Shown: positions 46,815 through 56,514 of the stretch, in pieces
How the letters are laid out: each line of letters opens with the position of its first letter
Position numbering within the stretch: the stretch's first letter is position 1
Source of the DNA: Streptomyces sp. KL109B
GTDB lineage: Bacteria; Actinomycetota; Actinomycetes; Streptomycetales; Streptomycetaceae
Direction of reading: 5' to 3'
Assembly (NCBI RefSeq): GCF_030766935.1
Contig: NZ_JASERL010000003.1
Coordinates: 496,001-560,000 of the forward strand
DNA: 64,000 bases
Notes under the pieces: generated by a model
Told to the model about the DNA's origin: nothing
Seen by the model: only the letters and a program-made list of their open reading frames with translations
The model's database searches: none
Made by a program: the position numbers and the translations under genes

Positions 46815-47100
46815 TCACTGCTCGGAGGTGTGCATGCCGTCCTCGGGGGCCGCCGCGCAGCGCGGGGAGCCCTTCTCGCGGGGCGGGATGACTCCGGCGT
46901 CGGCGAGCGCCTTCTTCCAGACGTACTGGTTGAAGACCGTGCGGTGGTACGCGCGCCCCTGGTCGTCGGTGAAGAGCAGGCGGTACGTGCGTTCCTCGCC
47001 GTCGGGCTCGGCCCACGGCAGCGAGACCTCGACCGGCGGGTGGTCCTTCATATGGGCCGTGAGCGCCTCGGCGAGTGTGTCCGGCAGAGGGACGGTGCGC
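46815..47100 (-). pseudogene. C-terminal remnant of a tyrosine site-specific integrase
   Basis: The minus frame reads RTVPLPDTLAEALTAHMKDHP, then RTYRLLFTDDQGRAYHRTVFNQYVWKKALADAGV and APEDGMHTSEQ-stop. It matches the segment before the catalytic HxxR box in actinobacterial AICE/phage integrases. The protein stops at DGMH, where DGMHALRH would be expected, so the HxxR and Tyr are missing, and the N-terminal domain is absent too. It marks an old integration event. No att repeats were found. Confidence 0.65.
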
Positions 47101-48117
47101 AGCGCGCGCTGCCAGGTCCTGCGTACAGCGGTAGGACGGGGCACCCTGGCCGACGCCGAGCATCCGGCCCGGGTCCTCACCTGGCGTATCCAACGCCTCG
47201 CGGCCCGCCCGGCACCCAGCCCACTGGCCCGTGCCGCACAAGCCCGCAGCGGGTATCGGCCCCCCGCGCCGCCCGGTCCACAGACCACGGCACGGACACC
47301 TGCCATGGACGCCTCCGTGACGTCGCGCCCGCGGCGTTCACGCTGAGCCTGCCCTGCGTACTGGCGCGGGCCCACGCCGATCGTTCGTAGGGTCGGTGGC
47401 GACCGGTGGAGGTGAGGGCAGTGCCGGGGGCCAGGAGACCGGTGAGCCGGAGCGGATTGCGTGGGGGCTCCAGCGTGGTGAGGACCTGAACCGCGGGGGC
47501 TCTCCCCGTGCCCGTACCGCCTACAGTGGGTGAGGACGGAAGCCTTCACGGGCGGACAGCGCTCCGTCACACGCCCCCAGCCCCCGGGCCAACTGGACCA
47601 TTTTTCGGGTGGTCCAGGCCGCCTCGCCGACATCAGACGGCCTGGACCCTCCGTCCTCCCGGACTGATCCAACCCGGGGCAGCTCTCCCGCACGCCCCGG
47701 CGCCGGCGAGGACGGACCCTCGCGAGGAACGCGGCATGGAAGGGGAGCAGGCCGCGACATCCCCGCGCAGACGGCCCGCTGCCGGCCTCAACCTCTGGCG
47801 GCGGGCCGCCGGCCACTGCAAGTGCGCACCCTCGAACGTACCCCCGCAATGGCCGAACCGGCCTATGCCTGCGGCCAGTTCGTGACACCGGAGCAAAGTG
47901 TGGCTCGCTCACTCCGAGGGCGGGCCGTGTCGGCTTCTTCGCGAGGGGTTCCCGCGCCTGTACGGGCGTCGGGCAAGCCCGCCGGGCGCTTGCCGGGTGC
48001 CTGCGCAGGCCATCGGTCCTGGCCGCGACGCGGGCAGGAGGAGGACACTGGATTCGGTATCGAGCTGGGCACGCCGTACGGGGCCGCGTCCCGGATCGCT
48101 CCTGATGGGGGGCGGAC
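47101..48117. other. About 1 kb without a confident gene
   Basis: Upstream of the integrase remnant. Open frames exist on both strands but lack start signals and coherent domains; the sequence looks like decayed DNA. The last 60 bp hold the ribosome-binding site (GGGGGGCGG) of the next gene. Confidence 0.55.
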
Positions 48118-48861
48118 ATGGCCGAACTCTCGCGTGAGGAACAGTTGGCGGCCGCCTTCGTCGAGCTCGCCGACACACTGGTGCAGGACTTCGATGTCAT
48201 CAACTTCCTGCACATGCTGACCGAACACTGCGTACGGCTCCTGGACCTGACGGCGGCCGGGGTCCTGCTCGCCACGCCCGGCAGGCAGCTCGTGGACGCG
48301 GCCGCATCCGACGAAGTCACCCGGCAGCTGGAACTCGCCAGCATCGAATGGGACGAGGGCCCGTGCCGGGACTGCTACCGGCTCAAGAGGCAGATCCCCG
48401 ATGTGCCGCTGGACACCTCCGCCGCACGAGCGCGGTGGCCCCGGTTCTCCCCGCGGGCCGTGGAGGCGGGCTTCACTTCCGTGGTGGCCTGCCCGCTGCG
48501 GCTGCACGACCAGGTGATCGGGGCGTTGAACCTGTTCCGGTCCGAGCCGGGACCGCTGGACGCCGCCCAACTCAGGCTGGGGCAGGCGCTTGCGGACACC
48601 GCCACCATCGGTGTGCTGCAGCAGCGGGCGGTGAGTGAGCAGATGATCATGTCCGCGCAGCTGCAGGCGGCCCTCGACAGCCGCATCGTCGTCGAGCAGG
48701 CCAAGGGGTACCTGGCCCACCGGCTCGGCACCGGAGTCGAGGACGCCTTCGTCCTCATGCGCCGCCATGCCCGCACCCGTCATCTGCGGCTGACGGAGCT
48801 GGCCCGGCAGGTGCTGCGCGGCACGGCCGACCCGGAGTTGCTCCACCGGCCCGACCAGTGA
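48118..48861 (+). CDS. GAF and ANTAR domain protein
   Basis: 247 residues. GAF domain (about 10-165: FDVINFLHMLTEHCVRLLDLTAAGVLLATPG and following) then an ANTAR RNA-binding domain (about 170-235: QLQAALDSRIVVEQAKGYLAHRLGTGVEDAFVLMRRHARTRHLRLTELARQVL). ANTAR proteins act as antiterminators by binding paired hexaloop hairpins; the GAF part senses a ligand. Cys pairs GPCRDCYRLKR could bind metal or act in redox sensing. Strong ribosome-binding site. Tandem with a related gene 70 bp on. Confidence 0.88.
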   Translation: MAELSREEQLAAAFVELADTLVQDFDVINFLHMLTEHCVRLLDLTAAGVLLATPGRQLVDAAASDEVTRQLELASIEWDEGPCRDCYRLKRQIPDVPLDTSAARARWPRFSPRAVEAGFTSVVACPLRLHDQVIGALNLFRSEPGPLDAAQLRLGQALADTATIGVLQQRAVSEQMIMSAQLQAALDSRIVVEQAKGYLAHRLGTGVEDAFVLMRRHARTRHLRLTELARQVLRGTADPELLHRPDQ

Positions 48862-48931
48862 GAGACCCGTACTCCGGGGAGAGCGGCGTGGCGGGCCTCC
48901 GACCGGCCTGCACCATGCCAGGAAGGGGGCG

Positions 48932-49684
48932 GTGGTGGTGACTCATCCGGTCCTGGCCGCCTTCCACCGGGCCCTCAGTACCCACACGGGACCCGGGATG
49001 GCGCCCGTGCCGCTCGCGGACTTCGCCGGGATGCTGGGCCTGGACGGTCTTGGCCTGCTCCTGTCACCGAGCGGCGGACCGGCTCAGCTGGTGCAGTCCT
49101 ACGGTGAGCGCACCCTGGCCCTCGAAGACCTCCAGCAGGTCCAGGGCCAGGGGCCCAGCCTGGACGCGGCCAAGCACGGGGCTCTGCTGCTCGTCCCCGA
49201 CATCCGCGTCCTCACCGGCGACCGCTGGCCGGGCCTGCTCGCCGCCGTCGAGGCGCTCGACGTCCGCGCCGTGTTCGCCTTTCCCGTACGCGTCGGGATC
49301 ATCGGCCTGGGCGCCCTCACCGGTCACCGCAGCCGCCCCGGAGAGATGTCGATCGCCCAGCTGACCGACGCCTTCCACCTGGCCGACACCCTCGCCCAGC
49401 TCACCATCGCCACCGCCGCGCACGCCGACCGGCCGGGCACCACGCTCCTCGACGAGCCCGGCCTGCACTTCGCCGAGGTCCACCAGGCCACCGGGATGCT
49501 CGCCGCCCAGCTCGACACCGGCTGCGACCACGCCCTGGTCCGCCTTCGCGGCCACGCCTTCAGCCACGGCCGCCCGCTCCTGGAGGTCGCCCGGGACGTC
49601 CTCACCCGCCGACTGCGCCTTGATCTCGACGGGGACGCCGGGGACGCCGGGGATGCCGGGGACGCCGGGGACGCTCCGCGCTGA
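48932..49684 (+). CDS. Second GAF/ANTAR-type protein with Gly-Asp-Ala repeat tail
   Basis: 250 residues. A GAF-like sensor (about 20-150) and a C-terminal ANTAR-like segment (LDEPGLHFAEVHQATGMLAAQLDTGCDHALVRLRGHAFSHGRPLLEVARDVLTRRL) that is weaker than in the gene before. It ends in four GDA units, encoded by 9-bp repeats. Three consecutive GTG codons (48932, 48935, 48938) could start it; AAGGGGG lies just upstream. It probably arose by duplication of the preceding gene followed by divergence. Confidence 0.8.
   Translation: MVVTHPVLAAFHRALSTHTGPGMAPVPLADFAGMLGLDGLGLLLSPSGGPAQLVQSYGERTLALEDLQQVQGQGPSLDAAKHGALLLVPDIRVLTGDRWPGLLAAVEALDVRAVFAFPVRVGIIGLGALTGHRSRPGEMSIAQLTDAFHLADTLAQLTIATAAHADRPGTTLLDEPGLHFAEVHQATGMLAAQLDTGCDHALVRLRGHAFSHGRPLLEVARDVLTRRLRLDLDGDAGDAGDAGDAGDAPR
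49631..49675 (+). repeat. Five 9-bp repeats in the 3' end of the GAF/ANTAR gene
   Basis: GGGGACGCC repeated five times with single-base variants (49631-49675), encoding Gly-Asp-Ala. Likely length-variable between strains. Confidence 0.9.
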
Positions 49685-49743
49685 ACGAAACCGGACAGCA
49701 GCCGCGTCCCCGCCGAACGCCACAGATGAGCGTCGGTGCGCAG

Positions 49744-49998
49744 TCAGTCCACATCTCCGGAACGTACGCGGCCGACGAATGAGGACCAGGCCGCGGCCGG
49801 CACGACGAGCGCCGGGCCGCACTTGTCCTTCGAGTCACGGATGCCGATCTGGTCGGAAAGGCCCGCGACCTCCACGCAGTCGCCGCCGCCCTGGTCGCTG
49901 TACGTCGACTTGAACCAGGCGCCTTCCGGTGCGACCTCGGTGGAAGGAACGAGCTGGGTGTGATGAGTCATTTCCACAGTTTCTTTTTCGAGTTCCAT
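49744..49998 (-). CDS. DUF397 small protein
   Basis: 84 residues, ending in the DUF397 pattern WFKSTYSDQGGGDCVEVAGL, IGIRDSKDKCGPALVVPAAAWSSFVGRVR. In Streptomyces DUF397 genes nearly always follow a Scr1-type XRE regulator, and the pair behaves like a toxin-antitoxin or developmental module. Here the partner upstream is frameshifted, and the same open frame runs back into it, so the start (ATG 49998 or ATG 49968) is uncertain. Confidence 0.8.
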   Translation of the reverse strand: MELEKETVEMTHHTQLVPSTEVAPEGAWFKSTYSDQGGGDCVEVAGLSDQIGIRDSKDKCGPALVVPAAAWSSFVGRVRSGDVD

Positions 49999-49999
49999 C

Positions 50000-50689
50000 A
50001 GGATGGACGGCGTCCGGGACGGGCCCGGAGCCGCCTTGACCATGGCATCGAACTGCCGCTGGTACTGCCCGACGTCGGACGGCTTCGACCACCTCCACGT
50101 TGTCCCGCTCGCAGAGGCGGATGATCTCCGCGTACTGGGCGAGCATGATCCCGGGGCTGCCGATCATCGTGCGCAGTGTGCTCTCGGTCAGGATGATGTG
50201 GATCTCACGGGCACCCTCCAGGAGTCGCTTGCGCTCCATGCGTGCCTGGACGCCGCGTACCACCGCGTCGGTCGTACGCTCCTCCACGATCTTGGCCGAC
50301 CCCATCAGGGCGCTCGCGTACTGCTGTTCCTGGAGCAGGCCGTGTACGACGTTGTTCTCGAAGCCGCGGATGCGAACGGACTCGCGCTCCAGACCGAGGT
50401 AGCGCGGCATGCCGGAGGGCAGCACGTTCCGGAACGTGGTCAACGGGTCGCTCTTGAGTGAATCACGGTGCGTCTGGAGGAGCACGCCGCGGTCTATGGG
50501 CTCGTCGACGTCGTAGAGGTCCAGGAGCGCTTCGAGGTCGCGCAGCTTCGGCAACGGGATCTCGCCCGCCTCTACGCGGCTCAGCTTGGCCCGCGAGAAG
50601 CCGAGCCTCGACGACACCGCCTCCGCCGTGTACGAATCCACCTTCGCGCCCTCAGCTCCGCGCGGTGCGTCGGCGGCCTGTCCCCTCAC
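50000..50689 (-). pseudogene. Frameshifted Scr1-family XRE regulator
   Basis: The minus frame reads SYTAEAVSSRLGFSRAKLSRVEAGEIPLPKLRDLEALLDLYDV (XRE HTH) and continues to CERDNVEV at about 50095. A frameshift follows: the next coherent segment, QYQRQFDAMVKAAPG, is in another frame and leads straight into the DUF397 gene. The usual 60-80-residue effector end is missing, so a deletion accompanies the shift. The N-terminus (first HTH helix) is also poorly formed. Likely non-functional. Confidence 0.7.
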
Positions 50690-50855
50690 TTCGGTTCGCT
50701 GGCCGTCAGATCGGAGCCTCTGTCCTGCGGCACGAGGTGTCTGTCCGCCGGGAGGAGGGCGCGGTCCGGAGTCCGGCACGCGTCGTCTTCTCCGCAACAG
50801 CCCCAGCGCGCTAGCTGCCACTTGCCCATTGGCGCTCGATCGCACATTGCCTCGA

Positions 50856-51091
50856 ATGTCAACTAGCGCGCCCACCAAGCTGGTTGAGCCGGTTCCGGCC
50901 CGCACAGGGAGCGCCTTCCCCGGCCCTCTGTTGCACCCGGATCATCCGCGCGGCCACCTCGACCGGCTCGCCAACATCTCGATCGCCACCGGAGCCGGCA
51001 AGAACAACGAGGCCGTGGCCTGCCTGCCCCGCCATGTCCTGCGGCTGAGGCCCCGCACCACCTCCTTCCCTCGCTACGAGGTGCCGTATGA
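50856..51091 (+). pseudogene. Possible truncated coding remnant
   Basis: From ATG 50856 the frame has strong GC3 bias (HPDHPRGHLDRLANISIATGAGKNN, then ACLPRHVLRLRPRTTSFPRYEVP) up to about 51085. It then runs antagonistically through the next gene without a stop. The bias suggests it was once coding and was cut by a frameshift near the next start. No family is recognised. Confidence 0.35.
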
Positions 51092-51765
51092 GCACCACGG
51101 CCCACACCGTCGTCCCGTACATCACCATCCGCCGGACCGAGCAGGCGGAGAGCTTCCTGATGCTCGGCGCGCGCACGGAAGACGACGGCCGATCACGGCT
51201 CGCCCACCTGGACGAGGAACGCGACGACCGGGACCTGCACCGTGTGCTCTGGGCACGTGTCTGCCAGTCCCTCGGCCCCGACCTGCTGCCGTCCGGGGAC
51301 CCGCAGTGGGGTCTTGTCCACCCGTCCCGGCAGCGGGAGACCAGGCTCCGCCTGCGCTGTCAGGTGTGCTGGGCGAATACCGAGGACCACCGCCGCGAGG
51401 CACCGGCCCGGCCCGGCGTCCTGTTCCTGCACACCGCCGGAAGCGACCTGACGCAGGCGCAGCCGGTACGTACCTGGCAGCCGCCCATCCGCGTCGAACA
51501 TGCGCGATTGGCCGTCACGCGGTGCCCGGCCCTGGGCCGCAAGGGCCACGTCGCCCTCCTGGCCCGCCGCTACCGCCTCTACGGCCTCTACGGTGTCATC
51601 GGCACCCCGCACGAGCGAACCCTCGACGGAGTGCGCGCGCCGGCGAGCAACGACATCCCGGTCCCGTACCGAGACCCGCGGCTGCGCCGGTTCCTCGCTT
51701 CCCAACTCGTCCGCGAACTCACCGACTTCGGGGTCGTGAATCTGGAAGAACTCACGCCGGCGTAA
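51088..51765 (+). CDS. Hypothetical protein
   Basis: 225 residues with good Streptomyces codon bias. Contains RLRCQVCWANTED (a single CxxC), LLARRYRLYGLYGVIGTPHERTLDG and ends RELTDFGVVNLEELTPA. No TM segment or signal. GAGGTGCC precedes ATG. I do not recognise a family; the placement beside an XRE/DUF397 pair and mobile remnants makes it accessory. Confidence 0.65.
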   Translation: MSTTAHTVVPYITIRRTEQAESFLMLGARTEDDGRSRLAHLDEERDDRDLHRVLWARVCQSLGPDLLPSGDPQWGLVHPSRQRETRLRLRCQVCWANTEDHRREAPARPGVLFLHTAGSDLTQAQPVRTWQPPIRVEHARLAVTRCPALGRKGHVALLARRYRLYGLYGVIGTPHERTLDGVRAPASNDIPVPYRDPRLRRFLASQLVRELTDFGVVNLEELTPA

Positions 51766-51816
51766 GCCACCCGGCCGGCCTGCCCGGCGCTCCGATCTCC
51801 ACTTGGTCGCAGCTGT

Positions 51817-52190
51817 TCAGGACGGGCGGTGCGGGAGAACATCCGGTGGGCCACGTCGAAGGCGGTGCTCTGCTGCGCTTCGGTGATCGCGCCGCGGCGG
51901 CAGAGGCGGTCCACCATCATCTTGGTGGTGGAGGGGGTGGCCGTGGTCTGATCCTTGCCGCCCTGGTAGCCGGCGACGGGGACGTGAGGGGTCAGCCGGG
52001 AGAGTGTGCCGAGGCACTCGGTACGGGTACGGGCCGCCTGGACCTGGGGTTTCATGGGGTCCGCTATGAGCGTCGAGGTCGATGCGGTCGTCCACGGCGT
52101 TGGCGCCCAGGGCGGTGACGGAGATGAAGGGCTGGGCGGCCCGGGCGACCTCGCCGTCGGCAACGAGGACATCGAAGTTGATGGCTCCCC
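51817..52190 (-). pseudogene. Degenerate coding remnant, two frames
   Basis: One minus frame reads INFDVLVADGEVARAAQPFISVTALGANAVDDRIDLDA, then another reads PMKPQVQAARTRTECLGTLSRLTPHVPVAG and AAQSTAFDVAHRMF-like sequence. Both look protein-like but are joined only by a frameshift near 52060. Presumably one broken gene. Family unknown. Confidence 0.4.
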
Positions 52191-52243
52191 TGGGGCGGGC
52201 GCGGGGTACCGGGGGGTGTGTCCTGCCGGTCACACTGGTCGAC

Positions 52244-52996
52244 GTGGAAGACGAAGCAGAAGTTCGGCCGCCTGAGCCGGTCAGCCCGCTGCGTGGGGAG
52301 AGCCGGCACGAACCGCTGGCCGGTAGTCAATACACGGCCGAGGAGCAACGCGAGGCGGATGCGGACGCTCGCGAGGCGGATGCGGATGCTCGTGAGGCTA
52401 CGGCGGACGCTCGCGAGGCGGATGCGGATGCTCGTGAGGCTACGGCGGACGCTCGCGAGGCGGATGCGGATGCTCGTGAGGCTACGGCGGATGCTCGTGA
52501 GACGGATGCGGATGCGAGGGAAGACCGGCTCGCCGCGTGGGAGCGCCATTTGGACGAGCAGAGGCGCGCACATCGCGAGGCTGTTCCCGCGCGTCGTCAG
52601 CGGGCTCACGAGGCGATCGAACGGTCCCGAAGGCTGTTGGACGGCAGCCGGAGCCGACTGGATCGCAGCGAAGCGGCTTTGCACCGAGCAGATGCGCGAG
52701 ACGAGCGGGAACAGGGCGCGGTCGACCGGGCGTCCGCTGCCGCACAGCTTCAGCAGGGCCGCGCAAGGACGTTGCCGCTGCTGGAGAGCAGAGTGCAGCG
52801 GCTGTGGACGCAGTTTGCGGCGGCGGCAGGCCAATTGGCCGATGCTCAGGACGCGCTTGCCGGCGAGTACGAGCAGCTTGCCCGGCAGGAGCCAGGGCAG
52901 TCCGCGGATCTGCTGCGCCGCGCGGAGCAGTCACGCCGGGCTGCACGCAACATTCGCGCCTCGGCCGAATCTGGTGATGCCCAGGACCGTTCGTGA
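52244..52996 (+). CDS. Coiled-coil protein with perfect heptad repeats
   Basis: 250 residues from GTG 52244 (start uncertain; the frame is open further upstream). Residues about 36-91 are eight heptads of the type READADA/REATADA, encoded by 21-bp repeats. The rest is a long Arg/Glu/Gln/Ala helix (RLAAWERHLDEQRRAHREAV and SRLDRSEAALHRADARDEREQ). No TM, no signal and no catalytic motif. Composition suggests an extended rod, as in Scy/FilP-type filament proteins or histone-like DNA-binding proteins, but neither is shown. It overlaps by a few bases the decayed ABC gene. Confidence 0.65.
   Translation: MEDEAEVRPPEPVSPLRGESRHEPLAGSQYTAEEQREADADAREADADAREATADAREADADAREATADAREADADAREATADARETDADAREDRLAAWERHLDEQRRAHREAVPARRQRAHEAIERSRRLLDGSRSRLDRSEAALHRADARDEREQGAVDRASAAAQLQQGRARTLPLLESRVQRLWTQFAAAAGQLADAQDALAGEYEQLARQEPGQSADLLRRAEQSRRAARNIRASAESGDAQDRS
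52349..52516 (+). repeat. Eight 21-bp tandem repeats encoding heptads
   Basis: Eight units (52349-52369 to 52496-52516). Two alternating versions (CGCGAGGCGGATGCGGAYGC and CGTGAGGCTACGGCGGAYGC, each plus T) indicate that a 42-bp pair was duplicated after the first split. Confidence 0.95.
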
Positions 52997-53022
52997 TCGA
53001 CTGCTGGCCAGTGACCTGCTGG

Positions 53023-53511
53023 TGGGGAATCCAGCGCCTGGCCACCGCACTGCGCGCCGAACGCGGCACCACCCAACTCCCCGAAGACGCCCCGGACATC
53101 ATCCGCTCCGACAACGTCGCCTACGCCTGCCCCGGCTCCGACCGGCCCGCCCTCGACGGCGTCAGCCTCACCCTGCGCCGAGGCCAACTCACCGCCCTCG
53201 TCGGCGAGAACGGCTCCGGCAAGACCACCCTGGCCGCACTCCTGACCGGACTGCGCATCGCCAACCGCGGGGGAAAGGTCACCTGGGACGACACCGATCT
53301 CGCCGACACCGACCTCGCCGACGCCGACCCGGCCGGCGTGTGGCACCGCGTCGGCCTCGTCCCGCAGCACTACACCCGCTGGCCCGTGAACCTCCGCGAG
53401 AACATCCACCTGGGCCAGCCGGTTCAAACGACTCGCCACCGGCAAAACCGCGCTCTTCGTGACCCACAACCTTTTCGTGCGCCGCTGCATCACCGGTCTC
53501 ACCGCATAAGA
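53023..53511 (+). pseudogene. Broken ABC-exporter ATP-binding domain
   Basis: Reads DNVAYACPGSDRPALDGVSLTLRRGQLTALVGENGSGKTTLAALLTG (Walker A intact), then GLVPQHYTRWPVNLRENIHLG (Q-loop). The frame then changes to LATGKTALFVTHNLFVR and stops. The signature motif, Walker B and C-terminus are gone, as is the membrane domain. An internal deletion with frameshift near 53420. Not a functional transporter. Confidence 0.78.
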
Positions 53512-53558
53512 GCTACACCTCACCTGATGTGCTGTGTGAGCCGCTCCGAGCGCGTGCC

Positions 53559-54011
53559 TCAGCTCACCGCCTGTTTCACGAGCGCGGCTATCCGCGCTTC
53601 CACCTCGGCCGTCACCTCGGTCAGGGCGAAACCGGCCGCCCACATCGTGCCCTCGTCCAGCTTTGCCTGGTCGCTGAACCCGAGCGTCGCGTAGCGCGCC
53701 TTGAACTTCTCCGCGCTCTGGAAGAAGCAGACGACCTTGCCGTCCAGCGCGTAGGCAGGCATCCCGTACCAGAGCTTCGGCGCAAGGACCGGGGCGCCTT
53801 CGGTGATGACGGCATGGACGCGCTCGGCCATGATTCGGTCCGAGTCCTGCATCTCAGCGATCTTCGCGAGCACGTCCCGCTGCGCCTCCGCCGCCTTGTC
53901 CGCACGTGAACTGCGACGCCTGGCCGTCTTCTGCTCCTGAGCGTGCTCTTTCATCGCGGCCCGTTCCTCGGCCGTGAATCCCTCGTGCTTGGCGCTCTCA
54001 TCGGTGCGCAT
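53559..54011 (-). CDS. DUF1801-type small protein
   Basis: 150 residues. An N-terminal Lys/Glu/Ala-rich helix (about 8-50: [21 protein letters not shown]) is followed by the DUF1801 fold with [37 protein letters not shown]. Family members are sometimes annotated as iron-chaperone-like; function is unproven. ATG 54011 is chosen because AAGGGGG lies 9 nt upstream; ATG 54020 touches it. Divergent from the TetR gene. Confidence 0.82.
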   Translation of the reverse strand: MRTDESAKHEGFTAEERAAMKEHAQEQKTARRRSSRADKAAEAQRDVLAKIAEMQDSDRIMAERVHAVITEGAPVLAPKLWYGMPAYALDGKVVCFFQSAEKFKARYATLGFSDQAKLDEGTMWAAGFALTEVTAEVEARIAALVKQAVS

Positions 54012-54129
54012 GACAGTCATCCCCCTTGAGGATCTTGGACGTGCGGACGGCCGCGTGCCGACACACGCCGTATCGACACGCTGCGTGCCGATCGTGTCGG
54101 GATACTGCGCTCAGTCGGCGGGAGATGTC

Positions 54130-54150
54130 AACGGCACGCACAGTGCCGTT
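54130..54150. promoter_or_regulatory. Candidate TetR operator
   Basis: AACGGCAC, five bases, GTGCCGTT: a perfect palindrome ending 11 bp before the tetR-family ATG and touching the -10 candidate TAGGGT (54150-54155). A second palindrome, CGACACG/CGTGTCG, lies at about 54075-54100. Typical autorepression layout. Confidence 0.68.
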
Positions 54151-54161
54151 AGGGTGGCGGC

Positions 54162-54767
54162 ATGACCGACACTCCTGCCACGCCGAGGCGCCGGGGCGCC
54201 GCACGCACCGAAGAGCTGCTCCAGGCAACTCTCGATCTGGCCGCGGAAGTGGGTTACGCCGGGCTGAGCATCGAGGCGGTCGGCCGGCGGGCCGGGGTCG
54301 GAAAGCACACGATCTACCGGCGCTGGCCGTCCATGCCGGCGCTCCTGCTCGACGCGCTCAACCGCGTATGGACCAGCGACCTGGACTACCGCGACACCGG
54401 GGACGTCCGCGCGGATCTGCGCGAGCAGTTCCTGCGTTCAGGTCACGGCCTGTCCACCCCGCCGATCGGCCCCGTCTATCGCGCGGTCATCGCCGAGGCG
54501 CAAGCCGACTCCAGGCTGCGGGCGACCCTGCACGAACGATTCCTGGCCACCGTCGAGCAGAGCACGCTTGAGCGGCTCACCCGCGCCCAGCGGGCCGGCG
54601 AACTGGCCGCGGGGGCGAACCTGGAATGTGCCGCCGAGGTGCTGTGCGGCGCGCTGTACTACCGCCACCTGCTGTCGACCCGGCCTGTCGGCGAGGACGT
54701 GGTCGACGGACTCCTGGACATGTTCATGGCCGCCTACGGAACCGGCTCGCGAAACCAAAGAGCGTAA
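54162..54767 (+). CDS. TetR-family transcriptional regulator
   Basis: 201 residues. HTH at about 15-60: TEELLQATLDLAAEVGYAGLSIEAVGRRAGVGKHTIYRRWPSMPALLLDAL. The C-terminal ligand domain (TetR_C_11-like, with GPVYRAVIAEAQADSRLRATLHERFL) is complete. It probably represses itself and the divergent DUF1801 gene through the palindromes between them. TAGGGT ends 6 nt before ATG, so the mRNA may be leaderless. The ligand is unknown. Confidence 0.87.
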   Translation: MTDTPATPRRRGAARTEELLQATLDLAAEVGYAGLSIEAVGRRAGVGKHTIYRRWPSMPALLLDALNRVWTSDLDYRDTGDVRADLREQFLRSGHGLSTPPIGPVYRAVIAEAQADSRLRATLHERFLATVEQSTLERLTRAQRAGELAAGANLECAAEVLCGALYYRHLLSTRPVGEDVVDGLLDMFMAAYGTGSRNQRA

Positions 54768-54847
54768 GCCGGGATCGGTGTGTACGAACTGGCCATTTTC
54801 AGCGGAGCGCGTGAGCGGGTTCCGCGCGGCAACGGCTCGGGGTTTCG

Positions 54848-54893
54848 CGCAACAAGTAGGGCCGCACTTCCAAGTGCGGCCCTACTTGTTGCG
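54848..54893. terminator. Perfect 22-bp hairpin between tetR and pepP
   Basis: The arms 54848-54869 and 54872-54893 are perfectly complementary around CC. It lies between convergent genes and should end transcription from both sides. TACTTGTTGCGT at its right end is repeated directly at 54895-54906. Confidence 0.9.
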
Positions 54894-54916
54894 TTACTTG
54901 TTGCGTTCTAAGGCGC

Positions 54917-56389
<1,473 letters not shown>

Positions 56390-56514
56390 GGTTCCTCCTC
56401 GACACGGCGGGTCCGGTGAAATGCCCTGGATACGGCGATGGACCCCCTCCATCGTACGAGCGTACGGAAGGGGGTCCAGGGTCGGAGTGCCTGTTACACA
56501 CAGCGCCACAGAGG

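Noticed and set aside
46815..48344. Single 509-codon minus frame that includes the integrase remnant
   Set aside because: Only its last 95 codons resemble an integrase; the rest is unstructured Arg/Pro/Gly text of non-coding GC-rich DNA.
52349..52516. Regular repeats as a CRISPR array
   Set aside because: Units are contiguous without spacers and encode in-frame heptads; no cas gene is present.
52993..53694. Intact 233-residue ABC ATPase
   Set aside because: After the Q-loop the frame loses the signature and Walker B, and the C-terminal text of that frame is nonsense; the real end is in another frame.
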